From Colwellia sp. (GTDB lineage Bacteria; Pseudomonadota; Gammaproteobacteria; Enterobacterales; Alteromonadaceae), in contig JALJPA010000002.1 of NCBI GenBank assembly GCA_022969215.1, positions 21,476-66,522 on the forward strand: 45,047 bases of DNA. The letters run 5' to 3'. The number at the start of each line of letters is the position of its first letter. Position 1 is the stretch's first letter. Below the pieces are notes generated by a model that saw nothing but the letters and a program-made list of their open reading frames with translations, made no database searches and was not told where the DNA came from. Positions 17,556-27,748 of the stretch are shown here, piece after piece. The translations under genes and the position numbers were made by a program.

Positions 17556-19034
17556 TTAGAATTTTAAACCAGGTGTTAATGTTTCAGGTAAGCTTACTTT
17601 TGTCGCTTCTACTGAAGCGATTGGGTAGGCACAATAATCAGCGGCATAAAACGCGCTGGCTCTGTGGTTACCACTAGCGCCAATACCACCAAATGGTGCT
17701 GCGCTGCTAGCGCCAGTAATAGGCTTGTTCCAGTTAACAATACCAGCACGAATACGGGTAAAGAAGTGGTTGTATGACTCTTCGCTGTCAGATAACAAAC
17801 CAGCAGATAAACCAAAACCAGTGTTATTAGCTTCATCAATAGCTTTATCGAAATCAGTGTAACGATATACTTTCACTAGTGGACCAAAGTACTCTTCATC
17901 TGGAATATCAGCAATAATGTCACTTACATCGATAATGCCCGGTGAAACAAAACCAGTGCCAGCTTCTAAGTGTTTAAGTTCAACAATTGACGTTGCACCT
18001 AAGGCTAATAATTTATCTTGTGCAGCTACTAAGCTAAGTGCCGCTTTTTCAGAGATCATAGAGCCCATAAATGGCTGCTCTTTATCATCAAAATAACCAA
18101 TGGTTAAGTTTTTAGTTACTTCGATAAGGCGAGCTAATATTGCATCACCCTGTTCATTGGCTTCAATGAATAAACGACGTGCACAAGTACAACGTTGGCC
18201 GGTAGTAACAAAAGCAGATTGCACAATATCATGCACAACAGCATCAATATCACTTACACCTTTAACAATAAGTGGGTTATTACCACCCATTTCTAATGCA
18301 AGGATTTTACCTGGCTGACCAGCAAACTGTTCATGTAACAAATGACCAGTAGTTGAGCTACCCGTGAAAAACAAACCATCAATAAGTTTATGGCTCGCTA
18401 GGGCTTTACCTGTTTCTACTTCACCTTGAACTAGGTTAATTACACCGTTAGGTAAACCAGCCTTTTCCCAAAGCTTCAACATCTCTTCAGCTACACGCGG
18501 CGTTAATTCACTTGGCTTAAATACAATAGTATTACCGGCGATTAATGCTGGCACTATATGGCCATTAGGTAAATGACCTGGGAAGTTATAAGGGCCAAAA
18601 ATAGCAACAACACCATGAGGCTTATGACGTATAAATGCTTTAGCGCCAGGCATAGGGTTTTCAACCGTACCAGTACGTTCGTTGTAAGCTTTAAGTGAAA
18701 TAGCTATTTTAGCTACCATAGCACCGGCTTCACCCGTAGTTTCCCACTTTGGCTTACCTGTTTCTAAGGCAATTGTTGTTGCTAAGGCATCTTTGTTTTC
18801 AGCTAATAACTCAGCAAATTTAGTTACCACAGCTACACGTTCTTCTAAGCTAATATTTGCCCAGCTTTCAAATGCTTGACGAGCGCTTAATACCGCTTCG
18901 TTTACTTGCTCAGCACTGGCTGTTTTACCTTGCCAAATAACTTCATTACGAGCGGGGTTAGATGAACTAACATCATGACCTAAGCCTGCTTGCCATTGAC
19001 CATTAATAAATTGAACTGGATTTGTGTGAGACAT
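17556..19034 (-). CDS. astD: N-succinylglutamate 5-semialdehyde dehydrogenase
   Basis: 492 residues, the same as E. coli AstD. NAD-dependent aldehyde dehydrogenase for step four of the AST pathway. The NAD-binding FTGSSTTG loop (223-230), the general base Glu248 in [10 protein letters not shown] and the catalytic Cys282 in [12 protein letters not shown] are present. AGAAGGAA precedes the ATG. It is followed by astE without a gap and preceded by astA with a 156-nt spacer that holds two hairpins and short repeats. Confidence 0.96.
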   Translation of the reverse strand: MSHTNPVQFINGQWQAGLGHDVSSSNPARNEVIWQGKTASAEQVNEAVLSARQAFESWANISLEERVAVVTKFAELLAENKDALATTIALETGKPKWETTGEAGAMVAKIAISLKAYNERTGTVENPMPGAKAFIRHKPHGVVAIFGPYNFPGHLPNGHIVPALIAGNTIVFKPSELTPRVAEEMLKLWEKAGLPNGVINLVQGEVETGKALASHKLIDGLFFTGSSTTGHLLHEQFAGQPGKILALEMGGNNPLIVKGVSDIDAVVHDIVQSAFVTTGQRCTCARRLFIEANEQGDAILARLIEVTKNLTIGYFDDKEQPFMGSMISEKAALSLVAAQDKLLALGATSIVELKHLEAGTGFVSPGIIDVSDIIADIPDEEYFGPLVKVYRYTDFDKAIDEANNTGFGLSAGLLSDSEESYNHFFTRIRAGIVNWNKPITGASSAAPFGGIGASGNHRASAFYAADYCAYPIASVEATKVSLPETLTPGLKF

Positions 19035-19056
19035 GGTATTTCCTTCTCATTGATAG

Positions 19057-19116
19057 TGGTGACAGAGAGTGTCGCTGTCACCATTAGTAATTTGATCAGT
19101 GGCTAGTGCTAGCCAC
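19057..19116 (-). other. Two hairpins in the astA-astD spacer
   Basis: TGGTGACAG (19057-19065) pairs with CTGTCACCA (19075-19083) over a 9-nt loop, and GTGGCTAG (19099-19106) with CTAGCCAC (19109-19116). Next to them, at 19148-19186, short words TTAACTAGG and GGTATTA each occur twice. All lie in the 156-nt gap between astA and astD and would be in the operon mRNA. They could tune the astA to astD ratio by processing or partial termination, but no U-run is present. Confidence 0.5.
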
Positions 19117-19190
19117 GCTAAATCGTGAAGTTGTTTTGCTAAGCAAATAGCTAGGAGTTAACTAGGTATTAGCTGGGTATTAACTAGGAG

Positions 19191-20207
19191 CTAGTTCGCT
19201 ACTAAGCGTACCCAATCGCCTTCACCGATCATTAGTGCATCAGCCACTTCTTGGCTAATCACTACTTGATTAGCGGTGTCACGTAATGAAAGTGGTGCTT
19301 GTGTCGCTCTAAAATCATCAACTTTGCTATTACAGATAATGTAATTATCGGTAGATTGCACTTCGCCGATGATCACTTGGCAACGCTTACTGTGGTTTAC
19401 TGTTCTGATATTGTTAACATGAGATTCAACCGTTGGGCCGCCATCAAAAATATCAACATAACCACGTCGGGCAAAACCTTCCGCTTCTAATAAGCGCAGC
19501 GCTGGTACCGTTTTAGGGTGTACCTTGTCGATAACTGCTTGTGCTTCTTTACTGAGTAAATTAACGTAAATTGGATACTTAGGCATCAATTCCGCAATAA
19601 ATACTTTCTTACCTATACCGGTTAAGTAATCGGCGGTCGGAAAGTCCATTGAGAAAAAGTGCTCTTCAAGCCAATTCCAAAATGGTGAACTGCCGTTTTC
19701 ATCTGAAATACCACGCATTTCAGCAATGATGGTGTCAGAAAAACGCTCTTTGTGTTCAGCGATAAAAAGAAAACGGAAACGTGATAAAAATCGACCGTTA
19801 TTATTTTTACGATGGCTGTCACTTAAAAATAACGTACAAATTTCGCTGGCACCAGTGTAGTCATTACACAAAGACAGAGTTTCTACGGTATTGTATATAT
19901 TTAGTTCACGTGAACTGTGGACAACTTTACCTAGGTGATAATGATAAAAGGCATCATCTAAACCTACCGCTGCTTCAATGCCACTAGTACCGACTACTTC
20001 ACCGGTTTCGGTATCTTCCATTACAAAAAGATAGCCTTCGTTGCCAGCTTCTTTAACATCTTTGGCAAACGACTCTTCAGCGTGGTGGATACGTTGTTGC
20101 AGTAATTGTTCATTCACAGGGAGTGAAGTAAAGCCGTGACCTGAGTCAACCGCAATTTGGTATAGAGATTTCAGGTCACTTTTTTTAATCGGACGTACAA
20201 TGATCAT
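19191..20207 (-). CDS. astA: Arginine N-succinyltransferase
   Basis: 338 residues, the normal length for a single-subunit AstA. It transfers succinyl from succinyl-CoA to the alpha-amino group of arginine, the committed step of the AST pathway. The N-terminal GNAT-like part (MIIVRPIKKSDLKSLYQIA), the CTLFLSDSHRKNNNGRFLSRFRFLF segment and FIAELMPKYPIYVNLL, FDGGPTVES are AstA signatures. The ribosome binding site is only moderate (CGAGAGC). It lies between astC and astD on the minus strand. Confidence 0.96.
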   Translation of the reverse strand: MIIVRPIKKSDLKSLYQIAVDSGHGFTSLPVNEQLLQQRIHHAEESFAKDVKEAGNEGYLFVMEDTETGEVVGTSGIEAAVGLDDAFYHYHLGKVVHSSRELNIYNTVETLSLCNDYTGASEICTLFLSDSHRKNNNGRFLSRFRFLFIAEHKERFSDTIIAEMRGISDENGSSPFWNWLEEHFFSMDFPTADYLTGIGKKVFIAELMPKYPIYVNLLSKEAQAVIDKVHPKTVPALRLLEAEGFARRGYVDIFDGGPTVESHVNNIRTVNHSKRCQVIIGEVQSTDNYIICNSKVDDFRATQAPLSLRDTANQVVISQEVADALMIGEGDWVRLVAN

Positions 20208-20307
20208 AATTGCTCTCGATGAAAGGGGGAGGCTACTTGTTTAAATCAATGTGGCTCAAACAAGTAGCTATTAGCACTGACTAGGCTAGTCTAGATTTAG
20301 TTAAACC

Positions 20308-21534
<1,227 letters not shown>

Positions 21535-21871
21535 TCATTGTGGGTAATGTTTTTTTAATCTTACTGCATTATCTAAATATTGCTTAATGAATAGCTTAAT
21601 TTAGTGAAAAATATTAACAGCGCGTTAAAAACAGAGCGATAGTATGACAGAAAACAGTCGACTTGTCTTGTTGTGCTACTCTGCAGCCCAGACAAAACAA
21701 CGGTTTAGCTAATTTTATTCAGAAATTGTGAATATTTATAGGGTTGAATTGTTTTGTTGAAATAAGGGGGTAAGTGAGGAGGTAAGCGCTTGCACGTTGA
21801 AAAGCGCTTAAGGTGATTTTTTAATAATTAATCATAAAAAAATCACTCAAAAAGTAGAAAATAGCAGGATA
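21535..21871. other. Intergenic region between the HDOD gene and astC
   Basis: This 337-bp gap should hold the astC promoter and the 3' end of the HDOD gene transcript. A 10-bp AT-rich stem, GTGATTTTTT (21813-21822) with AAAAAATCAC (21837-21846), is a weak terminator candidate for the HDOD gene. Next to it AAGCGCTT occurs twice (21784-21791 and 21802-21809), each copy a palindrome. I looked for an ARG box and for a sigma54 element before astC and found neither convincingly. Confidence 0.5.
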
Positions 21872-23017
21872 TTAACTGAAGTTGAGCTTAATGTGGTCAA
21901 TATCGCTCTTTTTCAATAAGGTTATTTCAGCCGGCGTTAACTTAACTACGCTAAGTAATGCTTTACTCTCATCACTGTTTATTAACGCTTCTTTTGCTAG
22001 GGCACGAAAGGCAACATAAGCTTTGGCTTTAGCAACAACTTGAGCGATAGGATGCATTTTTTCTATGGTATCAGCGTAGGCTAGATCAAAAATCGGCTCG
22101 GTTATGCCCATGCGTCTAAAACTCATTATCTCAATTAAATCAGCAGATAATTGCGAACTGCGCATAGTCAGTTGTTCAAGGAGTAGCTCCTCACTGGCTT
22201 CAATTTTTGATAAAACAGTGTGTAAGCGTTTGTCTTTACTTTCAAATGCTTCACGTACTTCTTTTTTATACATCTCGCTAAACGTAGTTAAATAACAACG
22301 GGTAACGGCAAACCTACCTATATTTGACAGCATACCCGTAGTAAAGGCGGTGAACTCATCTAGGCCTTGTTCTTTGGCTAACGTGCGTGCGGCTAAGGCA
22401 ATAGATAAACTATCATTCCATAGTTTGCGCTTCATCAGACCATAGGGCGCGGTACTGGTTGGTAACCAATGTTTAAGGGTAAAGGTTGGCATCACCAATT
22501 TTAAATTGTCTAAGCCAATATAACTCAAGGCTAGCTTAGCATCGCTAACTTGCACATCAGCACGTTTACGATACTGTGGCTTATTCACTAAATTTATTAA
22601 ATCGGTAGCTAACCAAGATAAAGAGGCAGCAAGATCTTTGATTTGATTAACGGAAGCGGCACGGGCAGATAATATATCGAGAATAGCAGGGCAAGCATCT
22701 TCAATACCTAGTACGTGATGGTAAAGGTGCTCTTTATTGTCAAAGTCACTATTAATTTTTGTACGAACCCGGCTAAAAAAGCTTTGATTGGTTTGTTTAC
22801 GAAAATGCTCTTCACCATGCTTGGCAATAATTTTTTCTTGTTGCGCTTGTACTTCTACAGATAACAATTCTCGGCGACGATTCTCTTGTTCGCTACCTTG
22901 ATGGTCAACCATAGTGATTTTACCACTTTGCTTTTCTGCAAAATCTTTACAGATAGAGAGGCTAATCGCGCGTTGGTATATAGTGGCGACAGTTTGATTG
23001 TTTTCAAAAATTTGCAT
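21872..23017 (-). CDS. HDOD domain signalling protein
   Basis: 381 residues from the ATG at 23017; an in-frame TTG at 23053 would add 12 residues, and neither start has a good ribosome binding site. The first 100 residues are polar and partly helical. An HDOD-type helical domain spans about 120-310 (LSARAASVNQIKDLAASLSW, ALSYIGLDNLKLVMPTF, WNDSLSIALAARTLAKEQG, AFTTGMLSNIGRFAV). HDOD proteins are HD-fold relatives without hydrolase residues and often work downstream of two-component or c-di-GMP signals (family knowledge). It lies between pabA and astC, same strand; a role in arginine metabolism is not implied. Confidence 0.82.
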   Translation of the reverse strand: MQIFENNQTVATIYQRAISLSICKDFAEKQSGKITMVDHQGSEQENRRRELLSVEVQAQQEKIIAKHGEEHFRKQTNQSFFSRVRTKINSDFDNKEHLYHHVLGIEDACPAILDILSARAASVNQIKDLAASLSWLATDLINLVNKPQYRKRADVQVSDAKLALSYIGLDNLKLVMPTFTLKHWLPTSTAPYGLMKRKLWNDSLSIALAARTLAKEQGLDEFTAFTTGMLSNIGRFAVTRCYLTTFSEMYKKEVREAFESKDKRLHTVLSKIEASEELLLEQLTMRSSQLSADLIEIMSFRRMGITEPIFDLAYADTIEKMHPIAQVVAKAKAYVAFRALAKEALINSDESKALLSVVKLTPAEITLLKKSDIDHIKLNFS

Positions 23018-23142
23018 GGAGGTGTTATTGCTTACCTTTTTATTGCTACTCAAGAATAAGATTGAGCATTAAATGCGTTTAATCTGCGCCTAAACGAGTA
23101 AAACACTACTCTATCTGGCTTTAATCTAAATAGCTCCTGTTA

Positions 23143-23742
23143 TTAGCTTATCGGGTAATTTTTAAATTGTTTGATAAAATTTGCTAACAAAATTTGTCCC
23201 TGCTCAGTGAGTATTGATTCGGGATGAAATTGTACGCTGCTAATAGGAAGTGTTTTATGCTCCAGCGCCATAATCTCATCAATCTCGCCTTGCTCATTTA
23301 CGCTCCATGCCGTCATCGTCAGTTCGCTTGGTAAAAATTGCTTGCTAACTATTAATGAATGATAACGAGTGACTTGCAACGGCTGATTTAAGTCGCTAAA
23401 CAAACCTTGCTGATTATGGCGAATCTTTGAGGTTTTACCGTGCATCACTTGCTTGGCTTTTTCAACGTTAGCGCCAAAGTGTTGTGCAATACATTGATGA
23501 CCTAAGCAGACGCCTAGTAAGGGGGTTTTACCGGAGAACTCTTTAACGACAGCAAGAGAAATTCCGGCAGAGTCAGGATCACCAGGGCCAGGAGATATAA
23601 CAATATATTGAGGTTTTAATTGCTCAATTTCTTTCAGGCTAATTTCATCATTTCTATAAACAACCACCTCTTGACCTAGTGCTTGAAAATAATGCACTAA
23701 ATTAAAAGTAAATGAGTCGTAATTGTCGATCATTAATAACAA
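23143..23742 (-). CDS. pabA: Aminodeoxychorismate synthase glutamine amidotransferase
   Basis: 199 residues from a TTG start, chosen because MLLMIDNYDSFTFNL aligns from the first residue with E. coli PabA; the ATG three codons later (23733) would remove the first beta strand. An AGG about 10 nt upstream of the TTG is a weak ribosome binding site. Class I GATase: ISPGPGDPD, nucleophile Cys79 in LLGVCLGHQCIAQ, and the His-Glu of SVQFHPESIL. PabA supplies ammonia for p-aminobenzoate (folate); it could also serve TrpE. The pabA to argD/astC order resembles E. coli and Shewanella. Confidence 0.93.
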   Translation of the reverse strand: MLLMIDNYDSFTFNLVHYFQALGQEVVVYRNDEISLKEIEQLKPQYIVISPGPGDPDSAGISLAVVKEFSGKTPLLGVCLGHQCIAQHFGANVEKAKQVMHGKTSKIRHNQQGLFSDLNQPLQVTRYHSLIVSKQFLPSELTMTAWSVNEQGEIDEIMALEHKTLPISSVQFHPESILTEQGQILLANFIKQFKNYPIS

Positions 23743-23871
23743 AAAGTTTCGCCTAACCGCTGGGTAAATTTCGCGGCTATTCTAATGCTTTTATTAGGGT
23801 GGGGCAATGTAATGGCAGGATAAAGTGACAGGATAAGTGATGGGATAAAGCAGGAGTGTAAAATGGCTGGT

Positions 23872-23904
23872 TAAAAAATGAGAAACCAGCAGGTGCTGGT
23901 TTCT
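23872..23904 (-). terminator. Intrinsic terminator of the porin gene
   Basis: AGAAACCAGC (23881-23890) pairs with GCTGGTTTCT (23895-23904) across a 4-nt loop. Read on the minus strand the stem is followed by CATTTTTTAACC, giving a U-run, about 50 nt after the porin stop codon. A T-rich stretch on the other side means it may also work on the plus strand. Confidence 0.82.
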
Positions 23905-23953
23905 TGTTTTATTGAACTATATTATTAATTTATAACGTTTAAATTCTCAAGCA

Positions 23954-25150
23954 TTAGAACTTAGCCGTTAATTGTACCCATACTTTGTTAGTATCAGTTT
24001 TAGCTGCGACATCACCGTCGCTATAGTTAGCAGCTTTTACTAATACACCGTAGTTTTTATTGATTTGGTAGGTTGCTATTAAGTTAAGCTCGCTACCAAA
24101 ATCAATTCCATCTACATCTGAAGAGAAATCATGGTAAGTCGCTGCCCATTTCACTCCATATGCTTTACCTTTAACGGTTAAGTAAATATCTTCTAGACCT
24201 TCCCCAGGCGTGCCTAAAAACTTATCAGCCCAACCGTTAAATGCATGTTTAGTGGCAAGCGGCGTATTAAAACCAACGCCATTATCGCTACCTAATAACT
24301 CATAACCACCTAGTAAAGTTACTGGACCAAAGTTATATCCGGCTTCAGCATTAATATACATAGCGGAATAGTTATTTGTGTTGTCACCATTATCACTTTG
24401 ACTTGCTAAGCTAGCATTTACTAGGAACTTACCAAAGTTACCGTTATATAAAGCGCCTACTGTGCTGCTAGAGTTTTGAGCTTGTTCAACTGCGTCGTAG
24501 TCTAAAACGTAAGCAAAAGCTGAAATTTTATGGCTTTTGTTAATTGTGTAAATACCGTTAGCTAGGTGAAAGTCACCCTTTACATTGTTGGCGGTAATGT
24601 CATTGATATTTTGGATGTAGCTGTAATCTACTGAGAAAGCATCGGCTTTATATTGCGCACGTACGCCATCATAAGTTTGTTCATTTTGACGCCAGCCTAC
24701 ACCACCAACAAACCGTTGATTGTTATGTAAAACGCGTTGGCGACCAACCACGATACTAAAACCGTCGTTTGCGTACTTGATGTAAGCTTGGTTTACATCA
24801 GTACCTTGTGGATCAGCAACAACTGGGTATTGGGTATTACCGTTAGTTTTGCTGTTGTAATCATCTACCAGGGCATCTACTTTATCCACTTCTATCGCCA
24901 TAGAGAAATTGCTGTAGCTACCGGTTTTGACAGTGATACGACTTTTTAATGTTGCTGCAGACGCATCTTTATCTATGCCATCTTGATCAACGCCTTCATA
25001 ACGAGCACGTAATTCAACTTTCACAGTACTATCACTCAATGCTTCAGTAATGCTGTTGCCATGCTCAGTTTCACCGGCAAAGGCGGCAGGGGTCACTAAA
25101 ATTGCGGTAGTGATTAACGATAAGGTAAACCTGTTTACTGCTGTTTTCAT
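23954..25150 (-). CDS. Outer-membrane beta-barrel porin, alginate-export-like
   Basis: 398 residues with a signal peptide (MKTAVNRFTLSLITTAILVTPAAFA, cleavage before GETEHG) and a terminal Phe (WVQLTAKF) typical of outer-membrane barrels. Alternating-residue strands run through the whole chain; the segment VELRARYEGVDQDGIDKDASAATLKSR and GRQRVLHNNQRFVGGVGWRQNEQTYDGVR resembles the alginate-export/phosphate-selective porin superfamily. The substrate is unknown. Two perfect FNR boxes and a tetranucleotide repeat precede it, so it is probably induced under low oxygen. Confidence 0.88.
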   Translation of the reverse strand: MKTAVNRFTLSLITTAILVTPAAFAGETEHGNSITEALSDSTVKVELRARYEGVDQDGIDKDASAATLKSRITVKTGSYSNFSMAIEVDKVDALVDDYNSKTNGNTQYPVVADPQGTDVNQAYIKYANDGFSIVVGRQRVLHNNQRFVGGVGWRQNEQTYDGVRAQYKADAFSVDYSYIQNINDITANNVKGDFHLANGIYTINKSHKISAFAYVLDYDAVEQAQNSSSTVGALYNGNFGKFLVNASLASQSDNGDNTNNYSAMYINAEAGYNFGPVTLLGGYELLGSDNGVGFNTPLATKHAFNGWADKFLGTPGEGLEDIYLTVKGKAYGVKWAATYHDFSSDVDGIDFGSELNLIATYQINKNYGVLVKAANYSDGDVAAKTDTNKVWVQLTAKF

Positions 25151-25177
25151 AATAATATCCTAAGGTCATGTTTTTTA

Positions 25178-25207
25178 AGTTAGTTAGTTAGTTAGTTAGT
25201 TAGTTAG
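25178..25207. repeat. Tetranucleotide tandem repeat in the porin 5' region
   Basis: Seven and a half copies of AGTT (CTAA on the coding strand) run without error over 30 bp. They lie 28-57 nt before the porin start codon, between the likely transcription start and the ribosome binding region. Such simple repeats can change copy number by slippage; here that would change the length of the untranslated leader. Confidence 0.95.
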
Positions 25208-25249
25208 CTTTGCTATTATTATTGTGGGTCTTGATAACTGATGAGGTAA

Positions 25250-25255
25250 TTTTTA
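25250..25255 (-). promoter_or_regulatory. Candidate -10 of the porin promoter
   Basis: On the minus strand TAAAAA reads as a weak -10. A start about 7 nt further on, near 25243, puts the FNR box centre (25283.5) at about -40.5, close to the -41.5 of class II FNR-activated promoters. Confidence 0.45.
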
Positions 25256-25276
25256 CACCCCATTGAGCTAAATAGT

Positions 25277-25290
25277 TTGATTTAAATCAA
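25277..25290. promoter_or_regulatory. FNR/EtrA box, promoter-proximal
   Basis: TTGATTTAAATCAA is a perfect TTGAT-N4-ATCAA FNR site. It is 127 bp upstream of the porin start codon and fits the -41.5 activator position for the candidate -10 at 25250-25255. Confidence 0.8.
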
Positions 25291-25325
25291 ATTGTTAACA
25301 TATGGTTTTGAATTGGCTTACTAAC

Positions 25326-25339
25326 TTGATTTGCATCAA
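25326..25339. promoter_or_regulatory. FNR/EtrA box, promoter-distal
   Basis: TTGATTTGCATCAA is a second perfect TTGAT-N4-ATCAA site. Its centre is 49 bp from the proximal box. It could strengthen porin activation or act on the divergent glutaredoxin gene, whose start codon is 178 bp away. Confidence 0.75.
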
Positions 25340-25516
25340 GCTTTGCTACAACTTTAGTCTAGGTTAGTGTGCTTTGTAATTTATTGGCGTCATTATTGAT
25401 TAATATAAAAAAGCCAAGATAAAGTGTTACAGATAAAGCTTCAAGCGAGGGTAAAATAGCAATAAGTATCTTAGGTACGTCATGTTCAACAAGTAGTAAG
25501 TAATAAGGAATTAAAA

Positions 25517-25744
25517 ATGAAACGTGTAGTTTTGTACAGCACTGATAAGTGTCCGCATTGCCAAACGGCAAAACGTTATCTTGAACAACAAGGTATTGCT
25601 TTTAGGTTATGTAATATTAAAACTGCCAAGGGGCAGAAAGAGTTTGCTGCAACTGGCCTACGTGGTGTACCTGTGTTGAAGGTTGGTGACCAATTACTCA
25701 ATGGTTTTTCAGTGAAAGGTTTTACTGAACTGTATAATGGCTAA
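25517..25744 (+). CDS. Glutaredoxin family protein
   Basis: 75 residues, a minimal thioredoxin fold. VVLYSTDKCPHCQTAKRYLEQQGI carries the dithiol CPHC active site (Cys12, Cys15); the cis-Pro lies in TGLRGVPVLKVGDQLLNGFS. It would reduce disulfides in the cytoplasm with glutathione or a thioredoxin reductase. It is NrdH/GrxC-sized, but no ribonucleotide reductase genes adjoin it. TAAGGA precedes the ATG. It is divergent from the porin and shares the intergenic region with the two FNR boxes. Confidence 0.9.
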   Translation: MKRVVLYSTDKCPHCQTAKRYLEQQGIAFRLCNIKTAKGQKEFAATGLRGVPVLKVGDQLLNGFSVKGFTELYNG

Positions 25745-25852
25745 AAGTTAGCGCGCTACTTTTAATAAGCTCACCCTCGAAAAAACACTTCTTGCCAAAT
25801 GCCTCTCTTAGCTCTATTTATTGCACCAGATGAACTCAGTGGATGATTTTTC

Positions 25853-25869
25853 TGCACGCTCTTGGTGCG
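25853..25869. promoter_or_regulatory. NtrC binding site upstream of glnK
   Basis: TGCACG-CTCTT-GGTGCG matches the NtrC consensus TGCACC-N5-GGTGCA at 10 of 12 positions. It is about 97 bp upstream of the inferred start site, a normal enhancer distance. A half site TGCACC at 25832-25837 lies two helical turns further upstream. Confidence 0.72.
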
Positions 25870-25931
25870 ATAGCTTAACTAAAAGCATACTAATATAAGC
25901 TAAGTTACTAATAAATAATGTTAATTTATTG

Positions 25932-25947
25932 TGGCATGTGAATTGTA
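25932..25947 (+). promoter_or_regulatory. Sigma54 promoter of glnK-amtB
   Basis: TGGCATGTGAATTGTA matches TGGCACG-N4-TTGCA with GG and GT (for GC) 10 nt apart; two mismatches in the conserved positions. The inferred start near 25958 gives a leader of about 37 nt before the glnK ATG at 25995. With the NtrC site this is the classic nitrogen-limitation arrangement. Confidence 0.75.
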
Positions 25948-25982
25948 TTATCAGGTTATAAGTCATAAAAAAAGAACGATAA

Positions 25983-26333
<351 letters not shown>

Positions 26334-26345
26334 GGGAGAGTAATC

Positions 26346-27626
26346 ATGGAACAAAATATTTTTCAATTACAATACGCTTTAGATACCTTTTACTTTCTTA
26401 TGTGTGGTGCCTTGGTGATGTGGATGGCTGCAGGTTTCTCTATGTTAGAAGCTGGCTTAGTACGTGCTAAAAACACTACTGAAATCCTAACCAAAAACGT
26501 CGCGCTATATGCTATTGCCTGCATTATGTACCTTATTGTTGGTTACGATATTATGTATGGCGGTGGTGTGTTCTTAAATGGCATTGGTCTTGACGGTGCG
26601 AGTGATGCTGATGCATTGGTTAGTACTGTGCTAGCAGAGTCTGCCGAAGCGGGTTTTGATGGTGGCGCTGTTTATTCCAATGCGGCTGATTTCTTCTTCC
26701 AAGTAGTATTCGTGGCAACCGCCATGTCGATTGTCTCAGGTGCTGTTGCTGAGCGAATGAAACTGTGGGCTTTCTTAGCTTTTACTGTGGTATTAACCGG
26801 TTTTATTTACCCTATGCAAGGTAGCTGGACTTGGAATGGTGAAGCAGTGTTTGGTTTATATACTTTAGGTGATTTAGGTTTTTCTGACTTTGCTGGCTCT
26901 GGTATTGTTCATATGGCAGGCGCTTCTGCTGCATTAGCTGGTGTTTTATTACTTGGTGCTCGTAAGGGTAAATACGGTAAAGACGGTAAAGTGAATGCCA
27001 TTCCGGGTGCTAACTTGCCTATGGCAACCTTAGGTACCTTTATTTTATGGATGGGTTGGTTTGGTTTTAATGGTGGTTCAGTGTTGAAACTAGCAGACAT
27101 TAATAGTGCTAACTCAGTGGCTATGGTGTTTTTAAATACCAATGCCGCCGCAGCCGCTGGCGCAATTTCAGCCTTAGTATTTGCTAAAATCTTATTTAAG
27201 AAAGCCGATTTAACCATGACATTAAATGGAGCATTGGCTGGTTTGGTGGCTATCACTGCTGAGCCATCAACGCCATCACCATTACAAGCGACACTCTTTG
27301 GCGCCATTGCTGGTGTAATCGTTGTGCTTTCAATCTTAGCTTTAGATAAAATCAAAATTGATGATCCAGTCGGTGCTATTTCAGTACACGGTGTGGTTGG
27401 CTTCTTTGGTTTGTTGATTGTACCTATTACCAATTCATCAGCTAGCTTTAGCGGTCAGTTGATTGGTGCGGCAACCATTTTTGTTTGGGTCTTTGGTACT
27501 AGCTTTATTGTCTGGTTTGCCCTGAAGAAAATCATCGGTATTCGTGTTAGTGCTGAAGAAGAGTACGAAGGTGTTGATATCTCTGACTGTGGTATGGAAG
27601 CTTACCCAGAGTTTACAAGAGGTTAG
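26346..27626 (+). CDS. amtB: Ammonium transporter AmtB
   Basis: 426 residues with 11 membrane helices. The pore twin histidines are His189 (GSGIVHMAGASAALAGV) and His348 (GAISVHGVVGFFG). The ammonium transporter signature (DFAGSGIVHMAGASAALAG) is intact. There is no cleavable signal peptide as long as in E. coli; the N-terminus is MEQNIFQLQYALDTFYF. The C-terminal cytoplasmic tail (IGIRVSAEEEYEGVDISDCG) is the region that binds GlnK. GGGAGAG precedes the ATG. Confidence 0.97.
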   Translation: MEQNIFQLQYALDTFYFLMCGALVMWMAAGFSMLEAGLVRAKNTTEILTKNVALYAIACIMYLIVGYDIMYGGGVFLNGIGLDGASDADALVSTVLAESAEAGFDGGAVYSNAADFFFQVVFVATAMSIVSGAVAERMKLWAFLAFTVVLTGFIYPMQGSWTWNGEAVFGLYTLGDLGFSDFAGSGIVHMAGASAALAGVLLLGARKGKYGKDGKVNAIPGANLPMATLGTFILWMGWFGFNGGSVLKLADINSANSVAMVFLNTNAAAAAGAISALVFAKILFKKADLTMTLNGALAGLVAITAEPSTPSPLQATLFGAIAGVIVVLSILALDKIKIDDPVGAISVHGVVGFFGLLIVPITNSSASFSGQLIGAATIFVWVFGTSFIVWFALKKIIGIRVSAEEEYEGVDISDCGMEAYPEFTRG

Positions 27627-27681
27627 GGTACAATAGGTTAAGAGTGTTGTGAGTTGGAATATTTAAGGCTTAACCTAAAAG

Positions 27682-27718
27682 AAAAGCAGCGATATCGAGA
27701 ACGGTACGCTGCTTTTTT
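27682..27718 (+). terminator. Intrinsic terminator of glnK-amtB
   Basis: AAAGCAGCG pairs with CGCTGCTTT around a 15-nt loop and is followed by a T-run. It lies 56 nt after the amtB stop codon. The A-run on the left lets it also end the convergent cyclophilin transcript on the minus strand. Confidence 0.85.
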
Positions 27719-27748
27719 ATTCTTCTTTATTTAAACTGACAATGTAAT

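Noticed and set aside
25178-25207. CRISPR-like repeat
   Set aside because: The unit is four bases with no spacers; it is a simple tandem repeat.
26909-27433. 174-codon minus-strand ORF
   Set aside because: It is antisense to amtB; the Ala/Pro/Lys-rich product is typical of a shadow frame.
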